64,000 bases of DNA from an uncultured Prevotellaceae bacterium (GCA_900318815.1 ONMA01000008.1:62001-126000); one strand, 5' to 3'. Shown: positions 34,357-43,186, counted from the first letter of the stretch. Notes: generated by a model from the letters alone, not told the origin. Numbers and translations: made by a program.

Positions 34357-35637
34357 ATGCAATTATCTGATAATTTTCTTCGCGAAACGCTCGCAACGAT
34401 GGGTTCTGAACGCTTCGAACGCTACCTGAAGGCGTTTGAAGAGGAGTCGCCCGTGAGTATTCGCGTGAACCCGAAGTTTAGTTTAAAAAGAGGAGAGAGG
34501 AGAGAGGAGAGTGGAGAGATGAGTGAGGTTCCCTGGTGTCCCACGGGCTTCTACTTGTCCGCTCGTCCGCAGTTCACCTTCGACCCGCTGCTTCATACAG
34601 GCTGTTACTATGTGCAGGAGGCCTCGTCCATGTTTCTCGACGAGGTGCTGCGCCAGCATCTGCCCAAGGACAAGCGCGTGGCCTTTCTGGATATGTGTGC
34701 TGCGCCAGGCGGCAAGTCTACGCTCATCCGTTCGGCCATCAGCGAGGACAGCCTGCTCGTCAGCAACGAGCCGGTGCGCAAGCGGGCCAGCATCCTGTTA
34801 GAGAACTTGCAGAAATGGGGCTATGCCAACACCTATGTGACCAACAACTATCCCAAGGACTTCCGAAAGGCGCGGTTGCAGTTCGATGCCATCCTGTGCG
34901 ATGTGCCTTGCTCTGGCGAGGGTATGTTCCGCAAGGATCCTGCCACCATCGGCGAGTGGAGTCTGGCCAACGTAGAGCGTTGTTGGCAACTGCAACGCGA
35001 AATTGTCAGCGATGCGTGGCAATGCCTAAGTCCTGGCGGGCTATTAATATATAGTACCTGTACATTAAATACGAAGGAAAACGAGCAAAACGTCCTGTGG
35101 ATGACCAACGAACTGGGTGCCAAGCTGCTTCCCGTAACCATCAAAGAGGAATGGGGCATAACGGGTTCGCTGCTTCCCGGCTTCAACCAGCCCGTCTATC
35201 GTTTCATACCCGGCATCACTCGCGGCGAAGGACTCTTTATGGCGGTGATGAGGAAGAATAGTAGAGAGAGGAGAGTGGAGAGTGGAGAGAAAAGAGGAGA
35301 GAGAAGAGAGGAGAGTGGAGAGAGAATACTCCGCACGCTACAGAGAGAAATGTCTATTCTCTCTCCTCTCTCCCCTCTCCCCTCTCCTCTAAATACACCC
35401 CCCTCTCCTCTAATCACAACCAATCTCGACTACCCCACCGCCATCAGCTATCTTCGCGGCGAGGCCATCGTGCTGCCACCCGACGTGCCCCGTGGCATCG
35501 TCACCGTAAGTTTCATGGGGCAGCCGTTGGGTCAGGTAAAGAACATCGGTACGCGCGCCAACAACCTCTATCCTAAAGAGTGGCGCATCAAATCGACACA
35601 CGTTCCAGAAACCTACACACCCATCTTCTCTCTTTAA
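34357..35637 (+). CDS. RsmF-like rRNA cytosine-C5 methyltransferase with in-frame repeat insertions
   Basis: 426 residues from the ATG. The NOL1/NOP2/Sun core is clear: FLDMCAAPGGKSTLIRSAI (SAM site), CDVPCSGEGMFRKDP (catalytic Cys) and STCTLNTKENEQNV (second Cys region). Two in-frame GA-rich tracts interrupt it: residues of about 44-57 (RGERREESGE) and about 302-353 (ERRVESGEKRGERREESGE and later LSPLSPLPSPL). The second codes for purine- and pyrimidine-rich inverted arms. They lie outside the core motifs, in a probable N-terminal linker and before the C-terminal PUA-like end. Confidence 0.9.
   Translation: MQLSDNFLRETLATMGSERFERYLKAFEEESPVSIRVNPKFSLKRGERREESGEMSEVPWCPTGFYLSARPQFTFDPLLHTGCYYVQEASSMFLDEVLRQHLPKDKRVAFLDMCAAPGGKSTLIRSAISEDSLLVSNEPVRKRASILLENLQKWGYANTYVTNNYPKDFRKARLQFDAILCDVPCSGEGMFRKDPATIGEWSLANVERCWQLQREIVSDAWQCLSPGGLLIYSTCTLNTKENEQNVLWMTNELGAKLLPVTIKEEWGITGSLLPGFNQPVYRFIPGITRGEGLFMAVMRKNSRERRVESGEKRGERREESGERILRTLQREMSILSPLSPLPSPLNTPPSPLITTNLDYPTAISYLRGEAIVLPPDVPRGIVTVSFMGQPLGQVKNIGTRANNLYPKEWRIKSTHVPETYTPIFSL
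34487..34527 (+). repeat. GAGAGGA heptamer run inside the rsmF-like gene
   Basis: AGAGGAG is repeated with a 7-base period for about 40 bases. It reads KRGERREESGEMSE in frame. Confidence 0.75.
35260..35415. repeat. GA-rich/CT-rich inverted arms inside the rsmF-like gene
   Basis: GAGAGGAGAGTGGAGAG-type sequence for about 70 bases, a loop, then CTCTCTCCTCTCTCCCCTCTCC-type sequence for about 60. The arms can pair. The whole element is open in the gene frame. Confidence 0.8.
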
Positions 35638-35675
35638 AATATTCAGCCAAATTTGGTCGTTTCCCCATTTTTATG

Positions 35676-35684
35676 TACTTTTGC
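35676..35684 (+). promoter_or_regulatory. Promoter of thyA (TACTTTTGC)
   Basis: TACTTTTGC with a TTTG about 20 bases upstream. It lies 243 bases before thyA; the intervening leader holds a large inverted repeat. Confidence 0.55.
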
Positions 35685-35694
35685 AAGCAAATTA

Positions 35695-35911
35695 AGGAAC
35701 TAAACTTTCCCACCCTTGTCTTTTCCCGCGCAGAGACGCAGAGGCGCAGAGTTTTTCGCAGAGAGACGGGATTTTCTAAAAGGATGAGTAAGCAGAGACG
35801 GCCAGAGGCCGCTCATCTCTGATAACTCCATTCGACGAAAAAGATGAAAAACTCTGCGCAAACTCTGCGCCTCTGCGTCTCTGCGCGAGAAAGAGGGGGA
35901 TGGGAAACTTC
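35695..35911. repeat. Long inverted repeat of GCAGAGAC-type octamers in the thyA leader
   Basis: The arm with CGCGCAGAGACGCAGAGGCG at left is matched by its reverse complement at right. The match continues outward through TTTCCC-rich flanks, so arms are about 50-60 bases. The units have an 8-base period (CGCAGAGA, CGCAGAGG, CGCAGAGT). The centre holds a further small palindrome (GGCCAGAGGCC). It would be transcribed in front of thyA. Confidence 0.8.
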
Positions 35912-35926
35912 AATTAAGGATGTAAC

Positions 35927-36721
35927 ATGAAACCCTATTTAGAACTCTTGAATAGAATCCTGACCGAGGGCGTCCAGAAGGGCGACCGCACAGGAACGGG
36001 CACGCTGAGCGTGTTCGGCCATCAGATGCGCTTTAACCTGGAAGAGGGCTTTCCTCTGCTCACCACGAAGAAGCTCCACCTAAAGTCCATCATCTATGAA
36101 CTGCTCTGGTTCCTCAAAGGCGACACCAACGTGCGCTATCTACAGGAACACGGCGTGCGCATCTGGAACGAATGGGCCGACGAGAACGGCGAGCTTGGTC
36201 CCGTCTACGGCCACCAATGGCGTTCGTGGCCCGACTACGACGGCGGCACCATCGACCAGATACAGATGGTGCTCGACCAGATTAAGCACAACCCCAACTC
36301 GCGCCGCATGATTGTCTCAGCCTGGAACGTGGCCGAGGTCAACCAGATGGCCTTGCCCCCCTGTCACACGATGTTCCAGTTCTATGTGGCCGATGGCCGT
36401 CTATCCCTACAACTCTATCAGCGTAGTGCCGACACCTTCCTCGGTGTACCCTTCAACATCGCCTCTTACGCCCTCCTCTGCATGATGATGGCTCAGGTTT
36501 GTGGACTCAAACCCGGCGACTTCATCCACACCACGGGCGATACTCATCTCTATCTCAACCACCTTGATCAGGCCCGTCTGCAGCTCACCCGTGAGCCTCG
36601 CCCACTTCCCGTCATGCGACTCAACCCCGACGTCAAGGACCTCTTCTCCTTCCAGTACGAGGACTTCCAGTTGGAAAATTACGACCCCTGGCCCCACATC
36701 AAAGCCGAAGTATCTGTGTAA
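35927..36721 (+). CDS. thyA: Thymidylate synthase
   Basis: 264 residues, the length of E. coli ThyA. Makes dTMP from dUMP with methylene-THF. [29 protein letters not shown], then [13 protein letters not shown] (catalytic Cys) and [19 protein letters not shown] are conserved. The ThyA product DHF is reduced by FolA, whose gene lies 2.9 kb downstream on the same strand past the AAA+ gene. Confidence 0.97.
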   Translation: MKPYLELLNRILTEGVQKGDRTGTGTLSVFGHQMRFNLEEGFPLLTTKKLHLKSIIYELLWFLKGDTNVRYLQEHGVRIWNEWADENGELGPVYGHQWRSWPDYDGGTIDQIQMVLDQIKHNPNSRRMIVSAWNVAEVNQMALPPCHTMFQFYVADGRLSLQLYQRSADTFLGVPFNIASYALLCMMMAQVCGLKPGDFIHTTGDTHLYLNHLDQARLQLTREPRPLPVMRLNPDVKDLFSFQYEDFQLENYDPWPHIKAEVSV

Positions 36722-36755
36722 CGACGAGAGATTCAACCTTCATCTATCATTCTTC

Positions 36756-36878
36756 CTCTTTACCGACGAAGGTCAGCTGAGTTACCGACTAACGTCAGCT
36801 GTTTTACCGACCTACGTCGGCAAAGAGAAAGAACGTCATTTCCTACCAGCATCCATTACGTTTTCCAGCGGAAGGAAT
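36756..36878. repeat. Dispersed hairpin element, copy 2
   Basis: Reverse-complement copy of the element at 1378-1496: CCGACCTACGTCGGCAAAGAG and its flanks align over about 115 bases with substitutions. The three GACGTNRGTC units remain. Confidence 0.7.
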
Positions 36879-36934
36879 AGGATTTTGGCGTACAAAAACA
36901 AATTGAATGCTTCGTAAAGATTCCAATCATGCTT

Positions 36935-37085
36935 GCGATTGAAAGACGCTGAAAGCGTCACCTCTCAATAGCCGTAGTGTCCGAAGGACCTACGGATAAC
37001 GGAAATGGAGGGAAAAGCACTCTGAAAGAGTGTCGTACCGACCCACGGCTATTGAGAGGTGACGCTTTCAGCGTCTTTCAATCGC
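36935..37085. repeat. MITE-like element with 41-bp perfect terminal inverted arms
   Basis: The 41-base left arm (starting GCGATTGAAAGACGCTGAAA) is repeated exactly as reverse complement at the right end. The 69-base centre has a further CTCTGAAAGAG palindrome. There is no ORF. It lies in the 700-base gap between thyA and the AAA+ gene. Confidence 0.85.
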
Positions 37086-37336
37086 TGCACGAACAAATAT
37101 CCATACGTCCTCCTCTCGCAGATGTAGAAGACTCGTAAATGAAGTTTTAAAATCCTGCTATTTTTCTTTACACCTTTTTGTAAATTACAAACCATTGTAT
37201 GCCATCCTTATAAATAGCAAATCGAAGAAGCAGAAAAATGCCCGCCTAAGGCGCAACTTTATAACTAGTTTATGATATTCATGCTATATTTTGCTAAAAG
37301 TTGGTACTAAGTGGCGTATTTCTCGCAGAAAATGTA

Positions 37337-37345
37337 TACCTTTGC
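37337..37345 (+). promoter_or_regulatory. -7 box (TACCTTTGC) for the AAA+ gene
   Basis: TACCTTTGC lies 76 bases before the start codon. Confidence 0.6.
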
Positions 37346-37421
37346 TCGGAAATGTGAAACATCATGGCAAAGAAAGATATAAATGCCATAACGCCAAATA
37401 ATACTTGAAAGCAAAAGAAAT

Positions 37422-39614
37422 ATGGAAATTTTAATTATTCTAATAGTTGCCTTTATAGTAATCATCATGATTTCAGGCACGTCTGAAAAGGGAACAAAGG
37501 AGAAATCTGATGCAGAGAAAGTATCAGAGATACTTAACCGCGAATATAAGCAACAAGAGGAAAAAGTTGAGAGATTGACTGCTGAAAGGGATGCCATAGC
37601 TGAACAGTTGGAAACACTGAAGAGTGAAAATAAAAACTTCAGCGACGACATAATGCTCATCACCAAAAGTCATTTTGAAGAAATGTGCCAACTGATGAAA
37701 GAAACCTGTGACATGATTATGGATATTTGCAGAGAGAGCGACTTCCTAAAATATGTATTAGGCATTAAAGAAGGAAATGATAATATAGACAACAGCCAGA
37801 AGATGTATGGCAGTTTGAAGTTCTTCATCATTCAAGACATTCTCAGAAGTTACGGACGTTTAGGTAACAGATACTATACCAGTGGTCCTGGCAGGAAAAA
37901 ATTATGTAGCATAGAGTATGATACGGCAGAAGGACAGTTGTTGTTCTCTATCGTCATGCAGATGATGCAACTTGATGGCAACAAACAATTCACATGGGAT
38001 GAATGCAAAGAAGACGTAAACAGGAAAGACCAATATTCCCGCGAAATAAGATTAACGGCCATAGAAGCACTAAACACATACGCCAATGCCGACGTAAAAG
38101 CAACGGCCAGTAATGGGTTGGATGACTTTGCCTTCTGCATCATTCTGCACAACTACAACAAGGCGTATGAGAATACGTATAGGAAGAAGATGCTTCGCAT
38201 AGCAACTGTTATAGCCAATGCTGACGGCAAGATAACCACCATAGAAAACGAATGGCTTGATAGCATTATGAACCCATACGGAAATGATGATGCTTCAGAT
38301 GAAGGAACGATTGTTGAAAACCCTGAAGAGGAACTGAACAGCCTGATAGGTCTGGGGGCTGTGAAAAATGAGATCAATACGCTATGCAACTTTATCATCA
38401 TGAAGAAAAAACGCGAGGAGGAGGGCCTGAAAGCACCAAACATCTCCTATCATTGCGTATTTACGGGAAATCCTGGCACAGGCAAAACAACGGTTGCAAG
38501 ACTGTTGGCAGCTATCTATAAAGACTTGGGGGTATTGAAGAAAGGTCATCTTGTAGAAACAGATCGTTCTGGACTGGTGGCTGAATATGTGGGCCAGACA
38601 GCTGTCAAGACCAACAAGATCATTGATAGTGCCTTGGATGGTGTGTTGTTTATTGACGAGGCATACACTTTGGCCAATGGGGGAACCAACGACTACGGGC
38701 CAGAGGCCATAGCCACATTTCTGAAACGTATGGAGGACAATCGCGATCGCTTGGTTGTCATATTAGCGGGCTATACCAACGAAATAGAGTTTTTCATCAA
38801 TAGCAATCCCGGATTACGTTCACGTTTTAACCGTTATATCCATTTCGAGGACTATTCTGCCGATGAATTGTACGAGATATTCTGCCTACAAGTTAAGAAG
38901 AGTGAATACACGCTTTCAGAAGAAGCTTCGCAATATTTAAAGGAGCGCTTGGCTGCTGTTGTGACTGACAAGTCGAAGGACTTCGGCAATGCCCGATATG
39001 TGAGGAATTTATTTGAGAATGCTATTGAGACACAGGCTAACCGTCTGGCCGGAATCTCAAAACTGTCAAAGAAAGAACTGACAGTGATAACAAAGTCTGA
39101 CCTCTGTGCATTAGATTCCGGTTTTGAAAGAACCAAAGATGTAACACTGAATCATGAATCCTATCTTGAAGCAAAAGGCAAAACAGAACGATTACAAGCG
39201 AAGAATGAGGCTTCTAAGTTGCAGGAAACTGCTTCTGTGATAAATCATTCAGAGAAACCTATATCTGAGGAAGAAAAAAAAATGAGTTTGGAGGAACTAC
39301 TCATGAAAGCAAGTTCCTATTCGGACAAGAATGATGATGATGAATCTATTGAGGTGTCCTACTCCATCTTGGGATATGATGATGTTGGTGAGACTACTTT
39401 CAATGTTGATGTCAAGGAGCGTGACTATGATTGGTTGACTAACAAAGATGAGGATGGCGAATATTTGGACTCTGATTTTATTTCGGAGAATCGACGTGGG
39501 CTGCATAAACGTATATTGCGAGCCATCCGAGAAAACATGGAAGATGAATTGGAAATCGATGATCTAGATTTAGTTGATGACGATGATATAGAATATACAG
39601 TGACCATACTCTAA
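37422..39614 (+). CDS. Membrane-anchored CbxX/SpoVK-type AAA+ ATPase with TerB-like domain
   Basis: 730 residues. In order: N-terminal membrane helix (2-20), coiled coil (about 27-70), helical TerB-like domain (about 150-290; ending TVIANADGKITTIENEWLDS), AAA+ core with GNPGTGKTTVARLLAAIYKD at about 349, GLVAEYVGQTAVKT, LFIDEAYTLANGG at about 409 and LRSRFNRYIHFEDY, then an acidic tail domain (DVKERDYDWLTNKDEDGEYL). The core is of the CbbX/SpoVK clade, hexameric remodellers often found in conflict-related or mobile loci. It is AT-rich compared with thyA and folA beside it. The target is unknown. Confidence 0.85.
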   Translation: MEILIILIVAFIVIIMISGTSEKGTKEKSDAEKVSEILNREYKQQEEKVERLTAERDAIAEQLETLKSENKNFSDDIMLITKSHFEEMCQLMKETCDMIMDICRESDFLKYVLGIKEGNDNIDNSQKMYGSLKFFIIQDILRSYGRLGNRYYTSGPGRKKLCSIEYDTAEGQLLFSIVMQMMQLDGNKQFTWDECKEDVNRKDQYSREIRLTAIEALNTYANADVKATASNGLDDFAFCIILHNYNKAYENTYRKKMLRIATVIANADGKITTIENEWLDSIMNPYGNDDASDEGTIVENPEEELNSLIGLGAVKNEINTLCNFIIMKKKREEEGLKAPNISYHCVFTGNPGTGKTTVARLLAAIYKDLGVLKKGHLVETDRSGLVAEYVGQTAVKTNKIIDSALDGVLFIDEAYTLANGGTNDYGPEAIATFLKRMEDNRDRLVVILAGYTNEIEFFINSNPGLRSRFNRYIHFEDYSADELYEIFCLQVKKSEYTLSEEASQYLKERLAAVVTDKSKDFGNARYVRNLFENAIETQANRLAGISKLSKKELTVITKSDLCALDSGFERTKDVTLNHESYLEAKGKTERLQAKNEASKLQETASVINHSEKPISEEEKKMSLEELLMKASSYSDKNDDDESIEVSYSILGYDDVGETTFNVDVKERDYDWLTNKDEDGEYLDSDFISENRRGLHKRILRAIRENMEDELEIDDLDLVDDDDIEYTVTIL

Positions 39615-39646
39615 GAGTGGAAGGTCATAAAATAAACAAAGAAGTT

Positions 39647-40150
39647 ATGATAACAATAATTGCTGCCGTGGCGAAAAACAATGCCATTGGCTTTGAGAAC
39701 AAACTGATTTACTGGCTGCCAAGGGATTTGAAGCGATTCAAGCAGCTGACAACGGGACACACCATCCTGATGGGACGACGAACGTTTGAGAGTCTGCCCA
39801 AGGGGGCACTACCCAACCGGCGCAACTGCGTGCTTACGACATCGGTGAACGAACTGCCTGGCTGCGAGTGCTTTGGTTCGTGGGACGAGTTCCTATACAC
39901 CTGCATGCCCGATGAGGAAATCTTCATCATTGGGGGAGCCAGTCTTTATACAGGACTGATGAGCAAGGCCGACAGGCTCTGCCTGACGGAAGTTGACGAT
40001 ACGCCTGCGCAGGCCGACACGTACTTTCCCGACTATAGCGACTGGAAAGAGGTGATGCGCGAACATCATGATGCGGACGAACGGCATTCGCATGCCTTTG
40101 ACTTCGCCAACTACATGAGGAGACCTAAAGTCAGAAATCATCATCAATGA
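39647..40150 (+). CDS. folA: Dihydrofolate reductase
   Basis: 167 residues from the ATG at 39647. IIAAVAKNNAIGFENKLIYW, then LPRDLKRFKQLTTGHTILMG and RTFESLP are DHFR signatures, with IIGGASLYTG near the C-terminus. It makes tetrahydrofolate. Its 3' end overlaps the convergent lrp-family gene by 20 bases. Confidence 0.95.
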   Translation: MITIIAAVAKNNAIGFENKLIYWLPRDLKRFKQLTTGHTILMGRRTFESLPKGALPNRRNCVLTTSVNELPGCECFGSWDEFLYTCMPDEEIFIIGGASLYTGLMSKADRLCLTEVDDTPAQADTYFPDYSDWKEVMREHHDADERHSHAFDFANYMRRPKVRNHHQ

Positions 40151-40610
40151 GATCCATGATGGGCAACTGGCGGTCGATGGCTGAGTGGAACGAGATGATA
40201 CTCTCGGACCGGGCCAGACCCAGTGGCTGCAACTGGTCGTGGATGATGTTGAGCAAGTGATGATTGTTCTTTGCATAAATCTTGATGAACAAGTCATAAT
40301 TGCCTGTGGTATAGTGGCACTCCACCACCTCGGGCATCTCGCGCAGCTTCTCTACCACCTGGTCGAAGGCCTCGGGGGTGCGCAGGTTTAGCCCGATATA
40401 GGCGCACGTCTCATAACCTATCTTTTCAGGATCGATAATAAACTGGGAGCCTTTCAGTATGCCCAGGTTTGTCAGTTTCTGAATACGCTGATGAATAGCA
40501 GCTCCGCTCAAATTGCATATCCGAGCTACTTCAAGGAACGGGATACGTGCATCGTCGGCGATAAGTTTAAGAATCTGCTTATCCAGTTTGTCAAGTTTCT
40601 GATTTGCCAT
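40131..40610 (-). CDS. Lrp/AsnC family transcriptional regulator
   Basis: 159 residues. N-terminal winged HTH (LDKQILKLIADDARIPFLEV, then ARICNLSGAAIHQRIQKLTN), C-terminal RAM/AsnC ligand domain (ETCAYIGLNLRTPEAFDQVV, CHYTTGNYDLFIKIYAKNN). Probably senses an amino acid; target genes are unknown. Convergent with and overlapping folA. Confidence 0.92.
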   Translation of the reverse strand: MANQKLDKLDKQILKLIADDARIPFLEVARICNLSGAAIHQRIQKLTNLGILKGSQFIIDPEKIGYETCAYIGLNLRTPEAFDQVVEKLREMPEVVECHYTTGNYDLFIKIYAKNNHHLLNIIHDQLQPLGLARSESIISFHSAIDRQLPIMDLIDDDF

Positions 40611-40629
40611 TGATGATTTAGGATTTTTT

Positions 40630-40638
40630 GCAAAATTA
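40630..40638 (-). promoter_or_regulatory. -7 box (TAATTTTGC) for the lrp-family gene
   Basis: TAATTTTGC on the minus strand, 20 bases before the start codon. Confidence 0.6.
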
Positions 40639-40699
40639 CAACGTTTTTCCTAATATGGCTATCATTTTGCTATTAAAAATTGCAAAATACGAACAAAAT

Positions 40700-41191
40700 T
40701 TACTTTTCAGAGGCTGAATAGTGTATTTTTAATGCAAAGGACTGCTGCAACATGCGCTTTATGTCGGCAAGCTGGCCCATCGGCGTATCGCGGTCGGCTT
40801 TGATTGACACGGTCATGCGGGCCTGATCTTCAGGCGACATGGAGGCCCGCTCCTTTTCTATATAACTCTTGATGTCGTCGATGGTGGCAATCCTGTCGTT
40901 CAGCTGTATTTGCATGTCCTCGCCGTCAGTTTGGTGTGACGCTGTGTAACAGCGTCCTACATAAATGTAGATAACCGCCGACTTGTGGGTAAGTTTCTGC
41001 AACTCGGTTCCTTGCGGCACCTCATAGCGCACCTTCAGTTCGACATCTCTCATGTGGGTGACTATCATGAAAAAGAAGAGAACCGTGAAAATCAGGTCGG
41101 GCAATGACGACGTGTTAAGAGCCGGCACTTCATGGTTGTTTCGGTGGAACATGCGTTGCATCATCTTCAATACTCTGTTATCAATTATCAA
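40700..41191 (-). CDS. ExbD/TolR family protein, second copy
   Basis: 163 residues. One helix (DLIFTVLFFFMIVTHM, with the conserved Asp) and a periplasmic ExbD domain (VIYIYVGRCYT, RMTVSIKADRDTPMGQLADI). With ExbB it couples the proton gradient to TonB or another partner. Overlaps the upstream exbD by 11 bases. Confidence 0.9.
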   Translation of the reverse strand: MIIDNRVLKMMQRMFHRNNHEVPALNTSSLPDLIFTVLFFFMIVTHMRDVELKVRYEVPQGTELQKLTHKSAVIYIYVGRCYTASHQTDGEDMQIQLNDRIATIDDIKSYIEKERASMSPEDQARMTVSIKADRDTPMGQLADIKRMLQQSFALKIHYSASEK

Positions 41192-41765
41192 TTATCTCTG
41201 GTGCGGCCTCGCTGATACGCTGCGGATAGACGATGTTTACGGCATCGCGTTCATCGGGCGAACACTCCGCATAGCTATGCCCGAAATGTTGCAATGCCAG
41301 TTGATTGCGAAGCCTACCGTATGCGGCCACGATGGCATTCTGCATATTGAAATAAGCGTTATACGTGGTGTGGCGGTCTACCTGAATGGAGATGACATGA
41401 CGGTCGCTTACCTGAATGCGTCCGAAGAAGTTCACGTCGCGCGTACTCTTCTCTGGCAGCGAAGGGGCATTCTTGGCATTGGCCACAAACTCCATCACGC
41501 GCTGCGTCAACTCATCTACGCTGGAAGGTTCGCCACCTATAGTCAGCTGGTCGGCAGCATCAAGGCGCAGCTCCAGCACGTTGCGCTCCTTAACCATCAG
41601 CTCTTGTTCATGCGTCTCGTCCTGCGGCGGCGGCAACTTCCGGGGCAATCCTTTGTCGGTGTCCATAGAAGAGGTTACCAGAAAGAATATCAACAGCATG
41701 AACGAGATGTCGGCTGTCGATGTCGTATTCAGTCCTGGCATTCTTTTCTTGGGACGTCTGAACAT
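41181..41765 (-). CDS. ExbD/TolR family protein, first copy
   Basis: 194 residues with the N-terminal transmembrane helix DISFMLLIFFLVTSSM (conserved Asp) after a Pro-rich start. NVLELRLDAADQLTIGGEPS and following belong to the ExbD C-terminal domain, with an insert. Two different ExbD proteins with one ExbB is the usual Bacteroidetes set. Confidence 0.9.
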   Translation of the reverse strand: MFRRPKKRMPGLNTTSTADISFMLLIFFLVTSSMDTDKGLPRKLPPPQDETHEQELMVKERNVLELRLDAADQLTIGGEPSSVDELTQRVMEFVANAKNAPSLPEKSTRDVNFFGRIQVSDRHVISIQVDRHTTYNAYFNMQNAIVAAYGRLRNQLALQHFGHSYAECSPDERDAVNIVYPQRISEAAPEIIDN

Positions 41766-41777
41766 GATCTTTCTCCT

Positions 41778-42155
41778 TTATGAGTTAATACGCCGGCTCA
41801 GTCCCGACACGCCAAAGAGCACACCCAACACGGCAATGGCAATGAGCAGGAGTGAGGTGTAAATGAACATATCGCTGGCGCGAAGCCAGAAGGCATCAGA
41901 AAAGATGTTGCCGTTGACGGCCAGCGGGGCGGTACTGCCCAGAAAATAGGTTACAATCAACAAGACCAGCACCATCGCTGCTACGCCCCAGGCTATACGC
42001 CCAACGGGAATGCCATTGCTGACAACCGCTCCCCTACCCTGTAGGCGGATGCTACGCAACGCTGACCACAACGTGAGAACCACCGCAACGGTCAGCAAGC
42101 CATAGAGAAGCCAGAGCAGAAGCTCAACGAAAACGGGTGACGAGGGACTAAGCAT
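41778..42155 (-). CDS. Membrane protein of the exb operon
   Basis: 125 residues with three helices (LLLWLLYGLLTVAVVLTLWS, IAWGVAAMVLVLLIVTYFLG, YTSLLLIAIAVLGVLFGVSG). It overlaps the exbB gene by eight bases and precedes exbD. Such a small membrane gene between exbB and exbD recurs in Bacteroidales. Function unknown. Confidence 0.75.
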   Translation of the reverse strand: MLSPSSPVFVELLLWLLYGLLTVAVVLTLWSALRSIRLQGRGAVVSNGIPVGRIAWGVAAMVLVLLIVTYFLGSTAPLAVNGNIFSDAFWLRASDMFIYTSLLLIAIAVLGVLFGVSGLSRRINS

Positions 42156-42993
42156 GGGTGCGCAGTTTATATTTCATAATGGTGTCGAGGAGCGTAATGG
42201 CCGACTCCTCCATCTGTGAAGTCAGGTGCTCAATCTTTGAGAGAATAAAGTTATAGAACACCTGCAGAATCAAAGCCACGATGATACCGAAGATGGTGGT
42301 GATAAGTGCCACCTTCATGCCAGAGGCCACGATGGTAGGACTGATGTCGCCCGCCTCCTGAATCTGGTCGAACGACATCACCATGCCTATCACCGTACCA
42401 AGGAATCCTAACGATGGAGCCATCGCAATGAACAGCGTAATCCATGAACAGCCCTTCTCCAAGTTGGCCGACTGGACTGTGCCGTAGCTCACGATGGAAC
42501 GCTCCACCACATCCATTGCCTCGTCGATGTGCAACAATCCCTGATAGCAGATGGATGCCACCGGGCCTCGCGTGTCGCGACAAAGAGCCTTTGCACCTTC
42601 CACATCGCCCGACTCTACCAGCCGGTCAATGTCGGTCATCAACTTCTTGGCGTTAATCTCGGAGAGGGTCAGGTAGATAATGCGCTCTATGCAAAAGGCC
42701 AGACCCAGTACCAATGCCAAGGCCACAAGCGACATGAAGCCTGCCGAACCTTCCACAAACTTCGTCTTTAACTGCTGGTGCAGCCCGCCACGCTCGGCTG
42801 CCATCTCCGTCAGGGCAGCCATGTCTTCTTCGCCTATCAGTTCCTCCACCGGAGTACCCGGCAACGAATCGGCTTCGAGAGCTGCGACTGGCATGGAGGC
42901 CGTGTCTGTCACCTCATGAGCATTTTCCTGAGCAATTGCCACAGGAGACAACAACAGGAATGACAGGGCAAGTGATGCTATTTGTCGTTTCAT
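42148..42993 (-). CDS. MotA/TolQ/ExbB proton channel family protein
   Basis: 281 residues. Signal-like start and N-terminal segment, then helices with LALVLGLAFCIERIIYLTLS and the TolQ core APSLGFLGTVIGMVMSFDQI, followed by TIVASGMKVALITTIFGIIV. It forms the pentameric channel around two ExbD helices. It is the first gene of the exb operon. Confidence 0.92.
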   Translation of the reverse strand: MKRQIASLALSFLLLSPVAIAQENAHEVTDTASMPVAALEADSLPGTPVEELIGEEDMAALTEMAAERGGLHQQLKTKFVEGSAGFMSLVALALVLGLAFCIERIIYLTLSEINAKKLMTDIDRLVESGDVEGAKALCRDTRGPVASICYQGLLHIDEAMDVVERSIVSYGTVQSANLEKGCSWITLFIAMAPSLGFLGTVIGMVMSFDQIQEAGDISPTIVASGMKVALITTIFGIIVALILQVFYNFILSKIEHLTSQMEESAITLLDTIMKYKLRTHA

Positions 42994-43028
42994 TTTTCTT
43001 TCCTTAAAACAATATTAAATTTACGTGG

Positions 43029-43037
43029 GCAAAGGTA
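43029..43037 (-). promoter_or_regulatory. -7 box (TACCTTTGC) for the exb operon
   Basis: TACCTTTGC on the minus strand, 36 bases before the exbB start. Confidence 0.65.
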
Positions 43038-43186
43038 GTAATAAAAATCCATCTATGACACAGATATTCGTATTATTTCACTTTATTTGCAGTTTTTACA
43101 TTGCACAAACCATCAAAAATGTGCACGTTTAAGGGGAATTTGTGCAGTTTTTACACTTTTTACTTTGTCAAATGGTAAAAATAAAG

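Noticed and set aside
42148-42993. Flagellar MotA
   Set aside because: Neighbouring ExbD genes and the TolQ-type core show an ExbB/TolQ role; no flagellar genes are present.
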